Origin: Streptomyces sp. PKU-EA00015
Lineage (GTDB): Bacteria > Actinomycetota > Actinomycetes > Streptomycetales > Streptomycetaceae
Direction of reading: 5' to 3'
DNA: 64,000 bases
Assembly (NCBI RefSeq): GCF_013387495.1
Contig: NZ_JABZEE010000007.1
Location: 248,001 to 312,000, forward strand
Positions 60,261 through 64,000 of the stretch are shown one piece after another (position 1 is the stretch's first letter; the number at the start of each line of letters is the position of its first letter). A program made the translations under genes and the position numbers. Under the pieces are notes generated by a model that did no database searches, was not told the origin of the DNA, and saw only the letters and a list, made by a program, of their open reading frames with translations.

Positions 60261-61442
60261 GTGGACCTGTTCGAGTACCAGGCGAGGGACCTCTTCGCCA
60301 AGCACGGTGTACCGGTGCTGGCCGGTGAAGTCATCGACACGCCTGAGGCGGCGCGCGAAGCGACCGAGCGGCTGGGCGGCAAGTCGGTCGTCAAGGCGCA
60401 GGTGAAGGTCGGCGGCCGCGGCAAGGCCGGCGGCGTCAAGCTGGCCGCCACCCCGGACGAGGCCGTCGCCCGCGCGACGGACATCCTCGGGATGGACATC
60501 AAGGGCCACACGGTCCACAAGGTGATGATCGCGGAGACCGCTCCGGAAATCCTCGAGGAGTACTACGTCTCGTACCTCCTCGACCGCACCAACCGCACCT
60601 TCCTCGCCATGGCGTCCGTCGCGGGCGGCATGGACATCGAGGAGGTCGCGGCGACGACGCCCGAGAAGCTCGCCAAGGTCCCGGTCGACGCCAACGAGGG
60701 CGTCAGCATCGAGAAGGCCCGCGAGATCGTCGCGCAGGCGCAGTTCCCGGCCGACGTCGCCGAGAAGGTCGCCGAGGTCCTCGTGACCCTGTGGAAGACC
60801 TTCATCGCCGAGGACGCGCTCCTCGTCGAGGTCAACCCGCTCGCCAAGGTCGCCTCCGGCGACATCTTGGCGCTGGACGGCAAGGTCTCCCTCGACGAGA
60901 ACGCCGACTTCCGCCAGCCGGAGCACGAGGCCCTCGAGGACAAGGCCGCAGCCAACCCGCTCGAGGCTGCCGCCAAGGCCAAGAACCTCAACTACGTCAA
61001 GCTCGACGGCGAGGTCGGCATCATCGGCAACGGCGCGGGTCTGGTCATGTCGACCCTCGACGTCGTCGCCTACGCCGGTGAGGCGCACGGCAACGTGAAG
61101 CCCGCCAACTTCCTCGACATCGGCGGCGGCGCCTCCGCCGAGGTCATGGCGAACGGCCTCGAGATCATCCTCGGCGACCCGGACGTCAAGTCCGTCTTCG
61201 TCAACGTCTTCGGTGGCATCACGGCCTGCGACGAGGTCGCCAACGGCATCGTCCAGGCCCTCCAGCTCCTCGCCTCCAAGGGCGAAGAGGTCACCAAGCC
61301 GCTCGTCGTGCGCCTCGACGGCAACAACGCGGAGCTGGGTCGCAAGATCCTCTCCGACGCCAACCACCCGCTGGTGCAGCGCGTGGACACCATGGACGGT
61401 GCGGCCGACAAGGCCGCCGAGCTCGCCGCTGCTGCGAAGTAA
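60261..61442 (+). CDS. sucC: Succinyl-CoA synthetase beta subunit
   Basis: 393-residue ATP-grasp subunit that, with SucD, interconverts succinyl-CoA and succinate with phosphorylation of ADP or GDP in the TCA cycle. Features: [19 protein letters not shown] at the N-terminus, [18 protein letters not shown] in the ATP-grasp domain, LLVEVNPLA and NIFGGI-type loop ([14 protein letters not shown]). The GTG at 60261 with AAAAGGGACGG upstream gives the family length; the longer frame from 60165 is not supported. It is 21 nt from sucD. Confidence 0.96.
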   Translation: MDLFEYQARDLFAKHGVPVLAGEVIDTPEAAREATERLGGKSVVKAQVKVGGRGKAGGVKLAATPDEAVARATDILGMDIKGHTVHKVMIAETAPEILEEYYVSYLLDRTNRTFLAMASVAGGMDIEEVAATTPEKLAKVPVDANEGVSIEKAREIVAQAQFPADVAEKVAEVLVTLWKTFIAEDALLVEVNPLAKVASGDILALDGKVSLDENADFRQPEHEALEDKAAANPLEAAAKAKNLNYVKLDGEVGIIGNGAGLVMSTLDVVAYAGEAHGNVKPANFLDIGGGASAEVMANGLEIILGDPDVKSVFVNVFGGITACDEVANGIVQALQLLASKGEEVTKPLVVRLDGNNAELGRKILSDANHPLVQRVDTMDGAADKAAELAAAAK

Positions 61443-61463
61443 GGGAAGAGGGATCGTAGAACC

Positions 61464-62348
61464 ATGGCTATCTTCCTGAACAAGGACAGCAAGGTCATCG
61501 TCCAGGGCATGACCGGTGCCACGGGCATGAAGCACACCAAGCTCATGCTCGGCGACGGCACGAACATCGTCGGCGGCGTGAACCCGCGCAAGGCCGGCAC
61601 GTCCGTCGACTTCGACGGCACCGAGGTACCGGTCTTCGGCAGCGTCGCCGAGGCGATGGAGAAGACGGGCGCGAACGTCTCCGTCCTCTTCGTGCCGCCG
61701 GCCTTCGCCAAGGCCGCCGTGGTCGAGGCCATCGACGCCGAGATCCCCCTCGCCGTGGTCATCACCGAGGGCATCGCCGTCCACGACTCCGCCGCCTTCT
61801 GGGCGTACGCGAAGTCCAAGGGCAACAAGACCCGCATCATCGGCCCGAACTGCCCCGGTCTCATCACTCCGGGCCAGTCCAACGCCGGCATCATCCCGGG
61901 TGACATCACCAAGCCCGGCCGCATCGGTCTCGTGTCCAAGTCCGGCACGCTGACCTACCAGATGATGTACGAGCTCCGCGACATCGGCTTCTCCTCCGCC
62001 GTCGGCATCGGTGGCGACCCGGTCATCGGTACGACGCACATCGACGCGCTCGCCGCGTTCGAGGCCGACCCCGACACCGACCTGATCGTCATGATCGGCG
62101 AGATCGGCGGCGACGCCGAGGAGCGTGCGGCCGACTTCATCAAGGCCAACGTCACCAAGCCGGTCGTCGGCTACGTCGCGGGCTTCACCGCGCCCGAGGG
62201 CAAGACCATGGGCCACGCCGGCGCCATCGTCTCCGGCTCTTCCGGCACCGCACAGGCCAAGAAGGAGGCCCTGGAGGCCGCGGGCGTCAAGGTCGGCAAG
62301 ACGCCGACCGAGACGGCCAAGCTCGCGCGCGCCATCCTCGCGGGCTGA
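61464..62348 (+). CDS. sucD: Succinyl-CoA synthetase alpha subunit
   Basis: 294-residue CoA-binding subunit that carries the phospho-histidine intermediate. Features: [19 protein letters not shown] at the start, ITEGIAVHD, the CoA and phosphate loops ([30 protein letters not shown]) and the active-site histidine in [25 protein letters not shown] wording near the C-terminus. ATG at 61464 with GGGAAGAGGG upstream. Co-transcribed with sucC and terminated by the hairpin that follows. Confidence 0.97.
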   Translation: MAIFLNKDSKVIVQGMTGATGMKHTKLMLGDGTNIVGGVNPRKAGTSVDFDGTEVPVFGSVAEAMEKTGANVSVLFVPPAFAKAAVVEAIDAEIPLAVVITEGIAVHDSAAFWAYAKSKGNKTRIIGPNCPGLITPGQSNAGIIPGDITKPGRIGLVSKSGTLTYQMMYELRDIGFSSAVGIGGDPVIGTTHIDALAAFEADPDTDLIVMIGEIGGDAEERAADFIKANVTKPVVGYVAGFTAPEGKTMGHAGAIVSGSSGTAQAKKEALEAAGVKVGKTPTETAKLARAILAG

Positions 62349-62362
62349 GTCGTCGCGAAAAC

Positions 62363-62408
62363 CGTGTGGGCCCGCTCCCGGATCTCCGGGGGCGGGCCCA
62401 CACGTCTT
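62363..62408. terminator. Bidirectional terminator after sucD
   Basis: A 13-bp stem (CGTGTGGGCCCGC / GCGGGCCCACACG) with an inner CCCGG/CCGGG stem is followed by TCTTTC. It separates sucCD from the convergent HTH/sigma-like gene. Confidence 0.92.
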
Positions 62409-62420
62409 TCCCGGCGGTCC

Positions 62421-63788
62421 TCAGCGGAGCTGCGGCAGCAGCCGCTGCGGCCCCGCGGCCGGCTCGGCGCGCAGCTTGTCGCGCAGCTTCAGGTCCTTGG
62501 CGCTGAGCTGCTGCGGGCCGCTGTACGGCGACCCGCTGAGCACCTGGGGGCCGCCGTGCGGCGGCGGTACACCCTCGACCTGGCGGCTCGGCGGCACGGG
62601 CGGCTCGTACTGCCGGGGCGACGTCAGCAGCGCGAGAGCCGTCGCCAGTACGATCAGCGCGGTCGCCGCGACCACGGCCCTGGTGCACATCTCGGCCCGG
62701 CGCTCGCAGCCGGTGCGCACCGCCCCGGCGGGAGAAAGGCGGGGTGTGGGCACCGCCCCGACGAGCGCCCTGAGCTCGTCCCGGAGCACCGCTGTCTCGG
62801 CGAGAGAGGGCAGCCGTTCGGCCACGGCCTCACGGGCGTTCAGGACGCGGCTCACGGTGGCCGGGGTGCTCGCCTCGGTCTCCGCGGCCGTCCCCGGCAG
62901 GTCGAGCCCGACTCCGTCGTAGAGCAGAAGGGTCCGCCGGTAGGACGGGGGCAGCTCCTGGACGGCCTGCATCAGGGCGCGCCTGGCCGGGTCGTCCAGC
63001 GGCTCGTCGGCGTGCCGGTGGGCGGAGCGCAGCCGCTGCCAGGGCGACAGGGCGCAGTCGTAGGCGGCCACCCGCACCCAGCCTGTCGGGTCCCGGTCGA
63101 CGGCGACCTCGGGCCAGTGCTGCCAGGCGAGGTGGAAGGCGCGCTCGACGGATTCCTGCGAGAGGCCACGGCGGCCGGTGAGCACGTAGGTCTGGCGGAT
63201 GAGTGCCGGCGCGGCGTGCGCGTAGAGCGCGTCGAACGCCTCGGTGGGCGTCATTCCGGCGAGCGGCACGGGCAGCGGGGGTTCGGCAGGGGCCGGGCCT
63301 GCGTCGGCGTCCCGGCCGTCCGGGACCGGCTGCCGCTCCGAGCCGCCCGTCCGCTCGGCCGTCCCCGCGACGGGGACCGTCTCCGGGCCCGGCTCGGGTG
63401 CCGGCTCCGGGGTCTCGTGGACCGGCTCGGGTGCCGGCTCAGGAGTCTCGTGGCCCGGCTCGGGTGCCGGCTCCGGAGTCTCGTGGCCCGGCTCGGTCGT
63501 CGGCTCCGGAGCCTCGGGCCCGGGTGCCGTCCCGTGCGCGGCCCTCTCCTCCGATGGGGCGGCCCGTTCCGCCTCGAAGGCGGCGAGCAGCTGCGCGTAC
63601 GCCTCCCGTTTGCGGCCCTGGGGGCTCGCGCGGCCGGTCTCCCAGGCCCTGATCGTGGCGCCGGTGACACCGAGCATCGTGGCGAGCTGAGTCTCGGTCA
63701 GCGACTTCGCCTCGCGAAGCCTTCGCCGCTCCTTGGGCGCAGGGAGCGGCGATGATCCTGACGCGGAGTGTGCGGCGCTCTGTGTCAT
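62421..63788 (-). CDS. Membrane-anchored XRE-HTH / sigma-like fusion protein
   Basis: 455 residues from the ATG at 63788 (GGAG six nt upstream). Residues about 15-65 are an XRE-type helix-turn-helix (SLTETQLATMLGVTGATIRAWE). Residues about 75-150 are a linker with four near-identical copies of EPGHETPEPAP. Residues about 175-350 resemble an ECF sigma factor of the SigE kind: region 2 around QTYVLTGRRGLSQESVERAFHLAW, region 4 around LPPSYRRTLLLYDGVGLDLPGTAAE. One membrane helix (VVAATALIVLATALALL) and a short Pro-rich outside tail follow. It may be a membrane-tethered transcription factor. Convergent with sucCD. Confidence 0.78.
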   Translation of the reverse strand: MTQSAAHSASGSSPLPAPKERRRLREAKSLTETQLATMLGVTGATIRAWETGRASPQGRKREAYAQLLAAFEAERAAPSEERAAHGTAPGPEAPEPTTEPGHETPEPAPEPGHETPEPAPEPVHETPEPAPEPGPETVPVAGTAERTGGSERQPVPDGRDADAGPAPAEPPLPVPLAGMTPTEAFDALYAHAAPALIRQTYVLTGRRGLSQESVERAFHLAWQHWPEVAVDRDPTGWVRVAAYDCALSPWQRLRSAHRHADEPLDDPARRALMQAVQELPPSYRRTLLLYDGVGLDLPGTAAETEASTPATVSRVLNAREAVAERLPSLAETAVLRDELRALVGAVPTPRLSPAGAVRTGCERRAEMCTRAVVAATALIVLATALALLTSPRQYEPPVPPSRQVEGVPPPHGGPQVLSGSPYSGPQQLSAKDLKLRDKLRAEPAAGPQRLLPQLR

Positions 63789-63904
63789 GCGGGGCTCCAT
63801 GCGACACGGCACTCGGCAGTAAATGACATAAGCGTATTTTGAGCGACACAACGGTCATTAGCCCGTTACCGGGTGAAAGCGCGTGTCGTTGGCAGCATGG
63901 CCGC

Positions 63905-64000
63905 GTGACCCAGTTGACCGATCACAGCCCGCCCCTATCGCAGGCGCCGGTCGCCGTCCAGGGCGGGGCGTCGGCGGCGTTCGTCGCCGGATGCGTCCGC
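63905..64000 (+). CDS. Start of PerM-like cell-division membrane protein (partial)
   Basis: Thirty-two codons from a GTG at 63905 (VTQLTDHSPPLSQAPVAV ...) run off the window. The N-terminus and the place just beyond sucCD recall the DUF6350/PerM membrane protein that precedes purN-purH in Streptomyces. There is no Shine-Dalgarno close to the GTG, so the mRNA may be leaderless. Identification is tentative because only the first residues are visible. Confidence 0.5.
   Translation, partial: MTQLTDHSPPLSQAPVAVQGGASAAFVAGCVR

Overview
This is a high-GC chromosomal core segment of a Streptomyces. The signs are the pair whiD and bldM, a consensus sigma-BldN promoter, several transmembrane Ser/Thr kinases, isobutyryl-CoA mutase subunit B, LAXTG-type surface anchoring, and many GTG or apparently leaderless starts. 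The order whiD, bldM, sigma factor, guaB, guaB3 ... cholesterol-oxidase-like GMC enzyme ... guaA is the order I recall from S. coelicolor, and part of it (sigD, guaB2, guaB3, choD) from mycobacteria. I saw no rRNA, tRNA, insertion sequence, prophage or CRISPR array.

Region by region. 1-3.1 kb: a 2-hydroxyacid dehydrogenase cut by the window edge, and the wreck of a sugar ABC-transporter operon, where binding-protein and permease fragments are fused by deletions. An intact DeoR/LacI-type repressor, its likely operators and a gene remnant lie beside it. 3.1-7.2 kb: short-chain dehydrogenase, multicopper oxidase, MOSC protein, LysR regulator. 7.2-13.8 kb: developmental and purine genes (whiD, bldM, a SigD-like sigma factor, guaB, guaB3) and a nucleotide-sugar dehydrogenase relative lacking its catalytic cysteine. 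14-25.1 kb: glpD and a Ser/Thr kinase cluster, including a full pseudokinase. 25.3-31.8 kb: succinate-semialdehyde dehydrogenase, GMC oxidoreductase, a sortase-anchored surface protein, chorismate mutase and a 26-residue cysteine-containing peptide gene that looks leaderless. 31.9-41.9 kb: guaA, an aldolase-type protein, membrane proteins and a LiaFSR-like PspC / sensor kinase / response regulator set. 41.9-49.5 kb: NlpC/P60 and M23 cell-wall hydrolases (one behind a c-di-AMP riboswitch), pcrA, a lipase and icmB.

49.7-57.6 kb holds the most interesting block. A SWIM zinc-finger/DUF5691 pair is transcribed away from a MoxR ATPase / DUF5682 / VWA trio with ATGA overlaps. The two operons share a 118-bp intergenic region with a perfect 10-bp inverted repeat. 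Each arm is the upstream element of a promoter resembling the RecA-independent (PafBC-type) DNA-damage promoter, TTGTCAGTG-N8-TANNNT. pcrA in this same window has a near match. I infer a DNA-damage-inducible chaperone/VWA system of unknown function. 57.8-64 kb: two secreted repeat-rich proteins, sucCD, a membrane-anchored HTH/sigma-like fusion and the start of a perM-like gene.
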